From Mesorhizobium sp. CA14 (GTDB lineage: Bacteria; Pseudomonadota; Alphaproteobacteria; Rhizobiales; Rhizobiaceae), in contig NZ_JAIUHR010000004.1 of NCBI RefSeq assembly GCF_020165195.1, forward strand, positions 279,741-343,740: a DNA stretch of 64,000 nucleotides, read 5' to 3'. Position 1 is the stretch's first letter, and each line of letters starts with the position of its first letter. The notes below the pieces were generated by a model, which worked only from the letters and a program-made list of their open reading frames with translations, did not search any database and was not told the DNA's origin. Made by a program: the position numbers and the translations under genes. Positions 9,685-17,988 of this stretch are shown piece after piece.

Positions 9685-11094
9685 ATGACGACAGCCAAAG
9701 ACATCATGAAGCAGATCAAGGATAACGACGTGAAATTCGTCGACCTGCGCTTCACCGATCCGCGGGGCAAGCTGCAGCATGTGACGATGGATGTCGTCGA
9801 GGTCGAGGAGGACATGTTCGCCGATGGCGTCATGTTCGACGGCTCCTCGATCGCCGGCTGGAAGGCGATCAACGAGTCCGACATGGTGCTGATGCCCGAC
9901 ACCGATACCGTCCACATGGATCCGTTCTTCGCGCAGTCGACCATGGTCATCCTGTGCGACATCCTCGATCCGGTCTCGGGCGAGGCCTATAACCGCGATC
10001 CGCGCGGCACCGCCAAGAAGGCCGAAGCCTATATGAAGTCGGAAGGCATCGGCGACACGATCTATGTCGGCCCGGAGGCCGAGTTCTTCGTGTTCGACGA
10101 CGTCAAGTACAAGGCCGATCCCTACAACACCGGCTTCCGGCTCGACTCGACCGAACTGCCCTCCAACGACGATACCGACTACGAGACCGGCAATCTTGGC
10201 CACCGCCCGCGCATCAAGGGCGGCTATTTCCCGGTGCCGCCGATCGATTCTTGCCAGGACATGCGCTCCGAGATGCTGACCGTGCTCGCCGAGATGGGCG
10301 TGCGGGTCGAAAAGCATCATCATGAGGTCGCCGCCGCGCAGCACGAGCTCGGCATCAAGTTCGACACGCTGGTGCGCAACGCCGACAAGATGCTGATCTA
10401 CAAATATGTCGTGCATCAGGTCGCCAACGCCTACGGCAAAACGGCCACCTTCATGCCGAAGCCGGTGTTCGGCGACAACGGCTCGGGCATGCATGTGCAC
10501 CAGTCGATCTGGAAGGGCGGCAAGCCGACCTTCGCCGGCAACGAATATGCCGGCCTGTCGGAGAGCTGCCTCTATTACATCGGCGGCATCATCAAGCACG
10601 CCAAGGCGATCAACGCCTTCACCAATCCGCTCACCAACTCCTACAAGCGTCTGGTGCCGGGCTATGAGGCACCGGTGCTGCTCGCCTATTCGGCGCGCAA
10701 TCGTTCGGCTTCCTGCCGCATTCCGTTCGGCTCGTCGCCGAAGTCGAAGCGCGTCGAGGTCCGCTTCCCCGACCCGGGCGCGAACCCCTATCTCGGCTTC
10801 GCCGCCATGCTGATGGCCGGCCTCGACGGCATCAAGAACAAGATCCATCCGGGACAGCCGATGGACAAGGATCTTTACGACCTGCCGCCGAAGGAACTGA
10901 AGAAGATCCCGACCGTCTGCGGCTCGCTGCGCGAAGCGCTGCAGAGCCTCGACAAGGACCGCGGCTTCCTGAAGGCCGGCGGCGTCTTCGACGATGACCA
11001 GATCGACTCTTATATCGAACTCAAGATGGCCGAGGTCATGCGCTTCGAAATGACCCCGCATCCGGTCGAGTACGACATGTACTATTCGGTCTAA
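9685..11094 (+). CDS. glnA: Glutamine synthetase type I
   Basis: 469-residue GSI that makes glutamine from glutamate, ammonia and ATP as a dodecamer. Visible motifs: FDGSSIAGW at the N-terminus, the glutamate/metal site ([10 protein letters not shown]), the ATP region [25 protein letters not shown], and the adenylylation Tyr in DLYDLPPKE at residue 398 counting Met (397 in the mature numbering). The enzyme is therefore of the covalently regulated type. The ATG at 9685 follows AGGGAAGAAATGAC and fits the family length exactly. Operon with glnB; ends in a strong hairpin terminator. Confidence 0.97.
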   Translation: MTTAKDIMKQIKDNDVKFVDLRFTDPRGKLQHVTMDVVEVEEDMFADGVMFDGSSIAGWKAINESDMVLMPDTDTVHMDPFFAQSTMVILCDILDPVSGEAYNRDPRGTAKKAEAYMKSEGIGDTIYVGPEAEFFVFDDVKYKADPYNTGFRLDSTELPSNDDTDYETGNLGHRPRIKGGYFPVPPIDSCQDMRSEMLTVLAEMGVRVEKHHHEVAAAQHELGIKFDTLVRNADKMLIYKYVVHQVANAYGKTATFMPKPVFGDNGSGMHVHQSIWKGGKPTFAGNEYAGLSESCLYYIGGIIKHAKAINAFTNPLTNSYKRLVPGYEAPVLLAYSARNRSASCRIPFGSSPKSKRVEVRFPDPGANPYLGFAAMLMAGLDGIKNKIHPGQPMDKDLYDLPPKELKKIPTVCGSLREALQSLDKDRGFLKAGGVFDDDQIDSYIELKMAEVMRFEMTPHPVEYDMYYSV

Positions 11095-11110
11095 GCTGCT
11101 ACATTTTCGA

Positions 11111-11150
11111 AAAAAGAGCCCCGGCAAAAAATTTGCCGGGGTTCTTTTTT
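11111..11150 (+). terminator. Rho-independent terminator of glnBA
   Basis: Ten-base stem CCCCGGCAAA (11119-11128) and TTTGCCGGGG (11132-11141) with a three-base loop, followed by TTCTTTTTT. It begins about 24 bases after the glnA stop codon. Confidence 0.9.
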
Positions 11151-11194
11151 GGCCACATGCATGGAAGCCGCAATCGGCCTGGCGCGATGTTCAC

Positions 11195-11235
11195 GAAAAA
11201 AGCCCCGGTGGTCTTTTTCCACCGGGGCTTTTTCG
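11195..11235 (-). terminator. Rho-independent terminator of glnII
   Basis: Stem AGCCCCGGTGG (11201-11211) and CCACCGGGGCT (11219-11229), flanked by A on the left and T on the right so it could work both ways. On the minus strand it lies just after the glnII stop codon and ends in a T run. Confidence 0.88.
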
Positions 11236-11277
11236 TCGAGAGGCTGACTGCGGACCGCAGCTCGCGCCGATAAGGGA

Positions 11278-12318
11278 TCAGGCGGCCGCCGAGACCTTCG
11301 CGTCGGTCGAAACCTGCGAGATCGTCTTCAGCACCTGCGAGGCGATCTGGTAGGGGTCGCCCTGCGAGTTCGGGCGACGGTCTTCCAGGTAGCCCTTGTA
11401 GTCGTTCTTGACGAAGGAGTGCGGCACGCGGATCGAAGCGCCCCGGTCGGCGACGCCGTAGGAGAACTTGTTCCACGGCGCGGTCTCATGCTTGCCGGTC
11501 AGGCGCTTGTCGTTGTCCGGACCGTAGACGGCGATGTGATCCATCAGGTTCTTCTCGAACTGCGCCATCAGCGCCTCGAAATAAGCCTTGCCGCCAACTT
11601 CACGCATGTACTTGGTCGAGAAATTGCAGTGCATGCCCGAGCCGTTCCAGTCCGTGTCGCCGAGCGGCTTGCAGTGGAACTCGATGTCGATGCCATATTT
11701 TTCGGTCAGGCGCAGCAGCAGGTAGCGCGCCATCCAGATCTGGTCGGCGGCCTTCTTGGAGCCCTTGCCGAAAATCTGGAATTCCCACTGGCCTTTGGCC
11801 ACTTCGGCATTGATGCCTTCATGGTTGATGCCGGCGGCGAGGCAGAGGTCAAGATGCTCCTCGACGATCTGGCGGGCGACGTCGCCGACATTCTTGTAGC
11901 CGACGCCGGTGTAATACGGGCCCTGCGGGGCCGGATAGCCGCTCTCGGGGAAGCCGAGGGGGCGGCCGTCCTTGTAGAAGAAATATTCCTGCTCGAAGCC
12001 GAACCAAGCGTCCTCGTCGTCGAGGATGGTGGCGCGGCTGTTCGATTCATGCGGGGTAACGCCATCGGGCATCATGACTTCGCACATGACCAGGATGCCG
12101 TTGGTGCGGGCCGGATCCGGATAAAGCGCAACCGGCTTCAGCACGCAATCGGAGCTGCGGCCCTCAGCCTGGTTCGTGGAGGAACCATCGAAGCCCCATA
12201 GCGGCAGCTGCTCGAGCGTCGGGAACTCGGCAAACTCCTTGATCTGGGTCTTGCCGCGCAGATTGGGGGTCGGGGTGTAGCCGTCGAGCCAGATGTACTC
12301 GAGCTTGTATTTGGTCAT
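11278..12318 (-). CDS. glnII: Glutamine synthetase II (eukaryote-type)
   Basis: 346-residue GSII, the short octameric/decameric form found in rhizobia, some actinobacteria and eukaryotes. Motifs: WGFDGSSTNQAEG near residue 45, EQEYFFYKDGRPLG, and the ATP/substrate region GDTDWNGSGMHCNFSTK and KHETAPWNKFSYGVADRGASIRVP. It lacks the adenylylated Tyr loop of GSI, so it is not under GlnE control. The start at 12318 has an AGAGG site; the frame runs further upstream, but the family begins at MTKYKLEYIW. A sigma-54 promoter match lies about 80 bases upstream. Convergent with glnA. Confidence 0.96.
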   Translation of the reverse strand: MTKYKLEYIWLDGYTPTPNLRGKTQIKEFAEFPTLEQLPLWGFDGSSTNQAEGRSSDCVLKPVALYPDPARTNGILVMCEVMMPDGVTPHESNSRATILDDEDAWFGFEQEYFFYKDGRPLGFPESGYPAPQGPYYTGVGYKNVGDVARQIVEEHLDLCLAAGINHEGINAEVAKGQWEFQIFGKGSKKAADQIWMARYLLLRLTEKYGIDIEFHCKPLGDTDWNGSGMHCNFSTKYMREVGGKAYFEALMAQFEKNLMDHIAVYGPDNDKRLTGKHETAPWNKFSYGVADRGASIRVPHSFVKNDYKGYLEDRRPNSQGDPYQIASQVLKTISQVSTDAKVSAAA

Positions 12319-12398
12319 TCCAGTGCCTCTCGTTGCTTGATCACCGCCAAACGGTGGCGACGCTCGGCCGGCTGGAGCCGGCCTGCCGACGGTTAAAA

Positions 12399-12414
12399 AG
12401 CAATTCGTATGCCA
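12399..12414 (-). promoter_or_regulatory. Sigma-54 promoter upstream of glnII
   Basis: Read on the minus strand: TGGCATA, four bases, TTGCT. Ten of twelve defined RpoN consensus positions match, including GG and GC at the right distance. It is followed by a T-rich stretch. The predicted start is about 70 bases before the glnII ATG. In rhizobia glnII is known to be Ntr-regulated, which fits. Confidence 0.75.
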
Positions 12415-12521
12415 CTCGGCCTCCACCGGGTGCGGCAAAATGGTCATGGCAACGCGTTGATTTTGTTGAGCCGCTTCAGCAATGCGCCTGGATCGTTCAG
12501 GCGCCAATTTTGCTTATAAAA

Positions 12522-12558
12522 TAGGCAATTACTGATCTTTTTGTAAGCATATTGCCTA
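12522..12558. repeat. Inverted repeat, possible operator
   Basis: Perfect eight-base arms TAGGCAAT (12522-12529) and ATTGCCTA (12551-12558) separated by 21 bases of AT-rich DNA, about 70 bases before the start of the small gene at 12629. The symmetry and spacing resemble a binding site for a dimeric regulator; which one is not known. Confidence 0.45.
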
Positions 12559-12628
12559 AAGGAATCGCAGGACATATTTTGATGGGAAAGTGAATCGGTA
12601 TGCTCCTGAAAAGACGAGGAGGTCGGCA

Positions 12629-12823
12629 ATGCAAGTCACGCCATCGCGACCGTCGGCAAAAATCCTGCTGTTCCCGCTTGCAGCACGCAAGTCTGCCTCA
12701 AATTTAGGCGCCAAGGCCAAATTCGCGGCAGAACTTGCAGCACTTCGCGGCGAGCACGCCGATTTCGACGGCTGGTACCACGAGGCGGCGATCGAGGAAG
12801 AGAACCAGCAGCGCAAGAGCTGA
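12629..12823 (+). CDS. Small hypothetical protein (64 aa)
   Basis: 64-residue basic-then-acidic protein. A strong GAGGAGG six bases before ATG 12629 supports this start over a GTG at 12590. The N-terminus is PSRPSAKILLFPLAARK, followed by an Ala-rich helix and a conserved-looking C-terminal patch FDGWYHEAAIEEE. No membrane segment or signal. A terminator hairpin follows the stop codon within 30 bases, which supports it as a real, single-gene transcript. It resembles short proteins common in Mesorhizobium genomes, but no function is known. Confidence 0.65.
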   Translation: MQVTPSRPSAKILLFPLAARKSASNLGAKAKFAAELAALRGEHADFDGWYHEAAIEEENQQRKS

Positions 12824-12847
12824 TCACCACTTTCCAGTCCGACACGC

Positions 12848-12884
12848 GAAAAGCCCGGCGCGATCACTCGCGCCGGGCTTTTTG
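12848..12884. terminator. Bidirectional rho-independent terminator
   Basis: Stem AAAAGCCCGGCGCGA (12849-12863) and TCGCGCCGGGCTTTT (12868-12882) with a four-base loop TCAC. A on one side and T on the other allow use by both the small plus-strand gene and the minus-strand transporter. Confidence 0.88.
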
Positions 12885-12904
12885 ATTACAGAAGGCTCGA
12901 TCGG

Positions 12905-14794
12905 CTACTGCTTGGCGTGCAGGTCTGTGCCGAGCGTATCCCTGACGAAGATCATGCCGATGATGAGCGACATTGCCGCGATGATCACCGGGTACCAGAG
13001 ACCGTAGTAGATATCGCCCTTATAGGCGCTGAGGGCGAACACCGTCGCCGGCAGCAGACCGCCGAACCAGCCATTGCCGATGTGGTAAGGCAGCGACATG
13101 CCGGTGTAGCGGATGCGGGTCGGGAACATCTCGACCAGGATCGCGGCGATCGGCCCATAGACCATGGTGACGAACAGCACCAGGATGAACAGGATGCCGA
13201 TCGTGAGCGGCCAGTTGATGGCTGCCGGATCGGCAGTCATGGCGAACGGACCGCCGCCCGGGATGGTGTAGACGGTAACTTCCGGCGCGCCGGCAGCCTC
13301 CTCCTTGGTCAGCAGCTTGTCGGCGATCGCCTTGTCGGTCGGAACCGTCGCCTTTTCGCCGCCGCGGATGGCCGCGGCATCGAGCTTGAGTTCGGGATTG
13401 GCCGCGATGAAGGCGTCGAGCTTCTGGTCCGGAACCTTGGCTGCTGCGCGCTTCAGCGGGTAGCCGCCGTCCTGCAGTGACATGTTCACCGCTTTCTGGA
13501 AGGCCGCCTCCTTGGCCTTGGCCTGATCGCCAGCGGCAACGGCGTCATAGGACGGTACCGTCTCATTGCCGATCTTGACCGTGGCAGCGGTGCCGGGTGC
13601 CGCCGTCGCAACGACGTCGTAAGGCACTGAGTTCTTGGTCAGGAATGACGTCGCGATATCACAGGATGTCGTGAACTTCGCCGTGCCGACAGGATTGAAC
13701 TGGAACTTGCAGTCGCCGGGCGCCGCCGTCACTGTCGCGCGGGTGTTCTGCTGCGCGGTGGCCAGAGCCGGATTGGCGGCCCAGGTAAGCGCCTTGAACA
13801 GCGGGAAGGTACAGACGATACCCAACGCGAGCCCGGCCATGATGATGGGCTTGCGGCCGATCTTGTCCGACAGCCAGCCAAACACGACGAAGAAGATCGA
13901 GCCGACGGCAAGCGCGATGGCGATCATGACGTTGACCGACCATGCGTCGACCTTCAGCACGTTCTGCAGGAAGAACAGGGCGTAAAACTGCCCGTTGTAC
14001 CAGATCACGGCCTGGCCGGCGGTGAGGCCGAGCAGCGCCAGAAGGGCGATCTTGGCGTTCTTCCACTGACCGAAAGCTTCCGTTAACGGCGCCTTCGAGC
14101 CCTTGCCTTCCTCCTTCATGCGCTGGAAGGTCGGCGACTCCGAAAGCGACAGCCGGATCCAGATCGAGATGGCGAGCAGTAAGAACGAGACGATGAAGGG
14201 GATGCGCCAACCCCAATTCGCGTACGTCTCCTTGCTGAGCGAGCCCTGGACGATCAGGATGACGATCAGCGACAGGAACAGGCCGAGCGTCGCCGTGGTC
14301 TGGATCCAGGACGTGTAGTAGCCGCGTCGGTCGTCCGGCGCGTGTTCGGCGACATAGGTCGCGGCACCGCCATACTCGCCGCCAAGCGCAAGGCCCTGCA
14401 GCATGCGCAGCCCGATCAGGATCACGGGCGCCGCAATGCCCCAACTGGCATAACCGGGCAGCAGGCCGACCAGGAAGGTGGACAGGCCCATGATCGTCAT
14501 GGTTACGAGGAAGGTGTATTTGCGGCCGACGAGATCGCCGATCCGGCCGAACACGAGCGCGCCGAACGGACGGACAAGGAATCCGGCGGCAAAAGCCAGC
14601 AGCGCGAATATATTGCGCGTCGCCTCCGGGATCGCCGGGCTGAAGAAGGTCGAGCCTATGAAGGCTGCCAGCGAGCCGTAGAGATAAAAATCATACCATT
14701 CGAAAACGGTACCGAGCGAGGAGGCGAAGATGACTTTCTTCTCCTCCCGCGTCATGCCGCGGCTGGTTCCGCCGGCGGTCGAAGCCATTGCCAT
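12905..14794 (-). CDS. MHS-family MFS transporter with large periplasmic insert
   Basis: 629-residue metabolite:proton symporter of the MHS branch of the major facilitator superfamily (ProP, KgtP and ShiA relatives). Motif A occurs twice, as GRIGDLVGRK (83-92) and GWLSDKIGRK (306-315), together with the family signature GLALGGEYGGAATYVAEH (134-151). Twelve membrane segments are expected. Between the ninth and tenth segments there is a soluble stretch of about 185 residues (340-525), rich in Ala, Lys and Thr with two Cys (362, 378); typical members have a short loop here. GGGAGG precedes the ATG by eight bases. Substrate unknown, probably an organic acid, betaine or similar solute. Single gene. 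Confidence 0.88.
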   Translation of the reverse strand: MAMASTAGGTSRGMTREEKKVIFASSLGTVFEWYDFYLYGSLAAFIGSTFFSPAIPEATRNIFALLAFAAGFLVRPFGALVFGRIGDLVGRKYTFLVTMTIMGLSTFLVGLLPGYASWGIAAPVILIGLRMLQGLALGGEYGGAATYVAEHAPDDRRGYYTSWIQTTATLGLFLSLIVILIVQGSLSKETYANWGWRIPFIVSFLLLAISIWIRLSLSESPTFQRMKEEGKGSKAPLTEAFGQWKNAKIALLALLGLTAGQAVIWYNGQFYALFFLQNVLKVDAWSVNVMIAIALAVGSIFFVVFGWLSDKIGRKPIIMAGLALGIVCTFPLFKALTWAANPALATAQQNTRATVTAAPGDCKFQFNPVGTAKFTTSCDIATSFLTKNSVPYDVVATAAPGTAATVKIGNETVPSYDAVAAGDQAKAKEAAFQKAVNMSLQDGGYPLKRAAAKVPDQKLDAFIAANPELKLDAAAIRGGEKATVPTDKAIADKLLTKEEAAGAPEVTVYTIPGGGPFAMTADPAAINWPLTIGILFILVLFVTMVYGPIAAILVEMFPTRIRYTGMSLPYHIGNGWFGGLLPATVFALSAYKGDIYYGLWYPVIIAAMSLIIGMIFVRDTLGTDLHAKQ

Positions 14795-15041
14795 TTATAT
14801 ATCCTCCCGTGAGATCCCGTCTGTCCTCGATGGCTGCGCGCCACCGTCCGCGCTCCTCCGAACGCGGACTCAAAACGCAGCCAACGAAGGAAAAATGACA
14901 GAAAGGGCGGGCGAAAGGCACCGCGACGATGGGATTATGACTTTGGTATTAGGTGCGCTGCGAAAGCTGCGCGACACTTGGAGTGGCTCAGCTTTGCGCA
15001 ATTCTTGAGCAGAAGGCCGCTGCCCACCTCCTGGGATTGCT

Positions 15042-15833
15042 TTAGCCTTGCAGCGCCTCGAGCAGGCTGACCGCCGCCATCATGTCGCGCTTGCGGGCCG
15101 AGCGACGCGCCACCGCCTCGGCATCCTGGCCCCAATGCTCGATCTGCCAGTCCTCGTCGACATGGGCCGCCGTCCAAGCTTCCTCGGCGTCGATCTCGCC
15201 GAAATCGACGGCTAAAGCCAGCAGCGCCGAACCGGTCAGCGCCGTCATGACATGGATGGCGGCCAGCCGCATCGGCTCGGAGCGTTGGCCAAGATGCGCG
15301 CCGAGGACGGCGATGGTTTCGCGCGGCTGCTCGACATGGATGACGCCTTCGGCAAGATTGAAGCGCGCGCCGAGGCTGCTGCGTGCCCAGTCGAGCACCG
15401 GATCCCAGAGTCTGTTCTGGCGATCGACCAGTCCCTGCGGACCGTCGGCCCGGTAGCATAAAAGATCGGACGAGGCGAAGCGCAGCACGTCTTCCAGCAC
15501 CGCCTGCGGATCGGAGGCGACGCCGTCAATGGCGGTGTTGACGAGGCGCATGACGGGCATCGTCACGGGATCGATGACCTCGGTTTGCGCGCTGAATTCA
15601 TCGGCCACAAGTGCGGCAGCCTTTTCGGTCGGCAGCACCATCATGGCCTTGCCCGGCGTGCGCACCGGCCGTCCGTCAAGATGGATGGCAAAACCGTTCT
15701 CGACGGGAGCCACCGAAACGGCCTTGTAGAAACGCTTCGGCAGCGGCGTCTTCATCTGGATCTGGGCGCGGCGCACGGGATCGGGATCGGACAGCAATTT
15801 TCCGGCTTCGAGGTCTTCGAGGATTTCGCGCAT
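15042..15833 (-). CDS. ATP12 family chaperone protein
   Basis: 263-residue homologue of mitochondrial Atp12, which assists assembly of the F1 alpha subunit of ATP synthase. The family core runs from KRFYKAVSVAPVENGFAIHLDGRPVRTPGK through LPTEKAAALVADEF and ends with the HWGQDAEA region. Restriction of this family to alphaproteobacteria and mitochondria supports the taxonomic call. The N-terminal MREILEDLEAGK extension is usual in rhizobia. A repeat element separates it from the upstream DMT transporter. Confidence 0.9.
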   Translation of the reverse strand: MREILEDLEAGKLLSDPDPVRRAQIQMKTPLPKRFYKAVSVAPVENGFAIHLDGRPVRTPGKAMMVLPTEKAAALVADEFSAQTEVIDPVTMPVMRLVNTAIDGVASDPQAVLEDVLRFASSDLLCYRADGPQGLVDRQNRLWDPVLDWARSSLGARFNLAEGVIHVEQPRETIAVLGAHLGQRSEPMRLAAIHVMTALTGSALLALAVDFGEIDAEEAWTAAHVDEDWQIEHWGQDAEAVARRSARKRDMMAAVSLLEALQG

Positions 15834-15843
15834 GCCGAACTCC

Positions 15844-15913
15844 TTAAAGCAATTCCAGGAAAAATGTGAAGCGGTTTTCCGTCCGGAATTGCGTCAAAAC
15901 AAAGAGATAGAGC
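15844..15913. repeat. Palindromic intergenic element (type A)
   Basis: Imperfect palindrome with outer arms GCAATTCC (15849-15856) and GGAATTGC (15885-15892) and inner arms GGAAAA and TTTTCC, followed by an AAAC-AAAGAG-ATAGAGC tail. The layout matches dispersed rhizobial intergenic palindromes of the RIME type (identification from memory). Confidence 0.65.
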
Positions 15914-15936
15914 AGCTTGCCGTTCGGCGAGCTGAT

Positions 15937-16854
15937 CTACGGTGTTGGCTGCCTGCGCGCCGGCCGGTTGACGATGATCAGGCCGGCGGCAATCAGGCCG
16001 AGCGCCAGGATTATCCTGGCCGTCGGCGGCTCGCCCAACAGCACCGCGCCGCACAGAACGCCGAACACCGGCGACAGGAAAGCGAAGCTCGACAGACCGG
16101 CCGCCGGATAGCGCGTGAGCAGCCAGAACCACAACACATAGGTGAAGGCGACGATATAGAAAGACTGGAACAGCAGCGCCAGTGTCGGCAAAGCGGCAAC
16201 CGCGCGGATCGGCGGACCGGCGAAAGGCATCACCAGGAGACCAACGACGGCGGCGCCGGCCAGCTGATAGAGCAGCAGCTTCTCCGCACTCGTCTCGACC
16301 AGCTTCGATCGCTTGATGACGATGCTGGTCGCCGCCCAGAGAATGCCCGAGCCGAGACTGAGCAGATCGCCTGTCAGTTTCGCGTCGCTGCCGGCAGTAA
16401 TGCCGTCGGAGAAAACCGCCGCCAGGCCGCAGAAGGCGAGAACAAGCCCGCCGAGCTTGCGCGCGTTGATGCGCTCGCCAAGCAGGAAGTGTCCGCCGAC
16501 CAGCACCCAGAACGGCATGGTGTTGACCAGGAGCGTGTTGCGGGCAACGGTCGTATATTCGAGCCCGATATAGAGGCAGAGGAACTCGATGCCGAAGAGC
16601 ACGCCGACGACGATGCCGGCGGCCAGCGTCCCGTCCGCTTCGAAGAGCTTGATGCCGCGCAGCCGGCACCAGGCGAACACGCAAGCTCCCCCGATGAGCG
16701 AACGTGCGATCGAGACGAAAACAGGGTCGTAGCCAGCGTATGAGACCTTGGCGGCGACGTAATTCAGGCCCCAGGAAAAGGTCAGCCCGACCATGATGAC
16801 CGCCGCGGCCATGTCGACCGCATCGCGGCGATCCAGCGCGGGGGCGACAGCCAA
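15937..16854 (-). CDS. DMT family (EamA) transporter
   Basis: 305-residue inner-membrane protein with ten predicted hydrophobic segments arranged as two EamA repeats. The first opens with MVGLTFSWGLNYVAAKVSY; the second begins near GILWAATSIVIKRSK. These proteins usually export metabolites or drugs; the substrate is unknown. The start is a TTG placed one base after the stop codon of the upstream pseudouridine synthase, so it is probably translated by coupling. An internal ATG at residue 15 is a possible alternative. Confidence 0.85.
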   Translation of the reverse strand: MAVAPALDRRDAVDMAAAVIMVGLTFSWGLNYVAAKVSYAGYDPVFVSIARSLIGGACVFAWCRLRGIKLFEADGTLAAGIVVGVLFGIEFLCLYIGLEYTTVARNTLLVNTMPFWVLVGGHFLLGERINARKLGGLVLAFCGLAAVFSDGITAGSDAKLTGDLLSLGSGILWAATSIVIKRSKLVETSAEKLLLYQLAGAAVVGLLVMPFAGPPIRAVAALPTLALLFQSFYIVAFTYVLWFWLLTRYPAAGLSSFAFLSPVFGVLCGAVLLGEPPTARIILALGLIAAGLIIVNRPARRQPTP

Positions 16855-16855
16855 G

Positions 16856-17836
16856 TCAGTCCTCCGCGCTCTGGTCGTCGAAGCCGATCAGGTTCCAGCT
16901 CTGGCGCATATGCGGCGGCATAGGCGCCGTCACGTCGATTACACCCTGGTCGGGATGCGGGATAATGATGCGGCGCGCATGCAGGTGCAGGCGGTTCTGG
17001 ATGCCGCCCGGGAAATCCCAGTTGATATCGGCCTCGAAATATTTGGGGTCGCCAATGATCGGGCAACCTATGTAGGCGGCGTGAACGCGAAGCTGGTGAG
17101 TGCGGCCGGTATAGGGCTCCATCTCCAGCCAGGTCATCGTCTGCGCCGCCTGCTCGATGACACGGTAATAGGAGACGGCGTGGTCGGCGCCCTTCTCTCC
17201 ATGCGCGGCCACGCGCACGCGGTCGCCATCCTCCGTCGGCTCCTTGATCAGCCAGGTCGAGATCTTGTCCTCGCGCTTGGGCGGCACGCCCTTGACCAGC
17301 GCCCAGTAGGTTTTCTTGGTTTCGCGCGCGCGGAACGCTTCCGAAAGCTTCATCGCTGCAAGACGGGTGCGGGCAACCACCAGCACGCCGGACGTGTCGC
17401 GGTCGAGGCGGTGGACGAGGCGGGGCTTCTCGCCCTTCTGGTTGCGCCAGGCTTCCAGCATGTCGTCGACATTGCGGGTAACGCCGGAGCCGCCCTGCAC
17501 GGCGAGGCCGGCGGGCTTGTTGAAGACGAAGACTTTCGGATCCTCGTGCAGAAGCATCTTGGCGAGCACATCGGCATCGCCTTGATTGCGGATCGAGTGG
17601 CCGGTGAGTGGAGCATCGCCCTTCTTGTCGACGTCGAGCGGCGGAACGCGGACCGACTGGCCGGGCTCGACGCGCGTGTCGGCCTTCACTCGGCCGCCGT
17701 CGACGCGGATCTGCCCCGAACGCAACAGCTTTTGCAGGTGGCCAAAGCCGAGGCCCGGGTAATGGACCTTGAACCAGCGGTCGAGCCGCATGCCCGCCTC
17801 GCCGGCCTCAATCGTGATCTGTTCAACACCTGCCAT
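16856..17836 (-). CDS. RluA family pseudouridine synthase (RluC/RluD-like)
   Basis: 326 residues. N-terminal S4 RNA-binding domain (RLDRWFKVHYPGLGFGHLQKLL, 17-38) followed by the catalytic domain with HRLDRDTSG (142-150), whose Asp145 is the catalytic residue. It isomerises uridines in 23S rRNA; which positions are modified cannot be told from sequence alone. Downstream TTG of the DMT gene follows directly. In Rhizobiales this gene is commonly found close to rarA and degQ, as here. Confidence 0.9.
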   Translation of the reverse strand: MAGVEQITIEAGEAGMRLDRWFKVHYPGLGFGHLQKLLRSGQIRVDGGRVKADTRVEPGQSVRVPPLDVDKKGDAPLTGHSIRNQGDADVLAKMLLHEDPKVFVFNKPAGLAVQGGSGVTRNVDDMLEAWRNQKGEKPRLVHRLDRDTSGVLVVARTRLAAMKLSEAFRARETKKTYWALVKGVPPKREDKISTWLIKEPTEDGDRVRVAAHGEKGADHAVSYYRVIEQAAQTMTWLEMEPYTGRTHQLRVHAAYIGCPIIGDPKYFEADINWDFPGGIQNRLHLHARRIIIPHPDQGVIDVTAPMPPHMRQSWNLIGFDDQSAED

Positions 17837-17988
17837 GACTACGCTTTTCCGTTTGAAAGCGGGGCCATAGCACTAAGGCGAGCATGTTGCGAGCCAAAGA
17901 CCCAACAAAGCGCGACGATTACCCCAAGCGGAGCCACGCGAGGCTCGGCCGCACGCCGGCCGAACTTGCGATTGAAGAAGCGCCGTGA

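Larger units (their letters stand above)
12319..12628. other. Divergent spacer glnII / small ORF
   Basis: A 310-base spacer that becomes AT-rich between 12480 and 12600. It holds the glnII sigma-54 promoter and an inverted repeat at 12522-12558. No gene was recognised. Confidence 0.5.
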
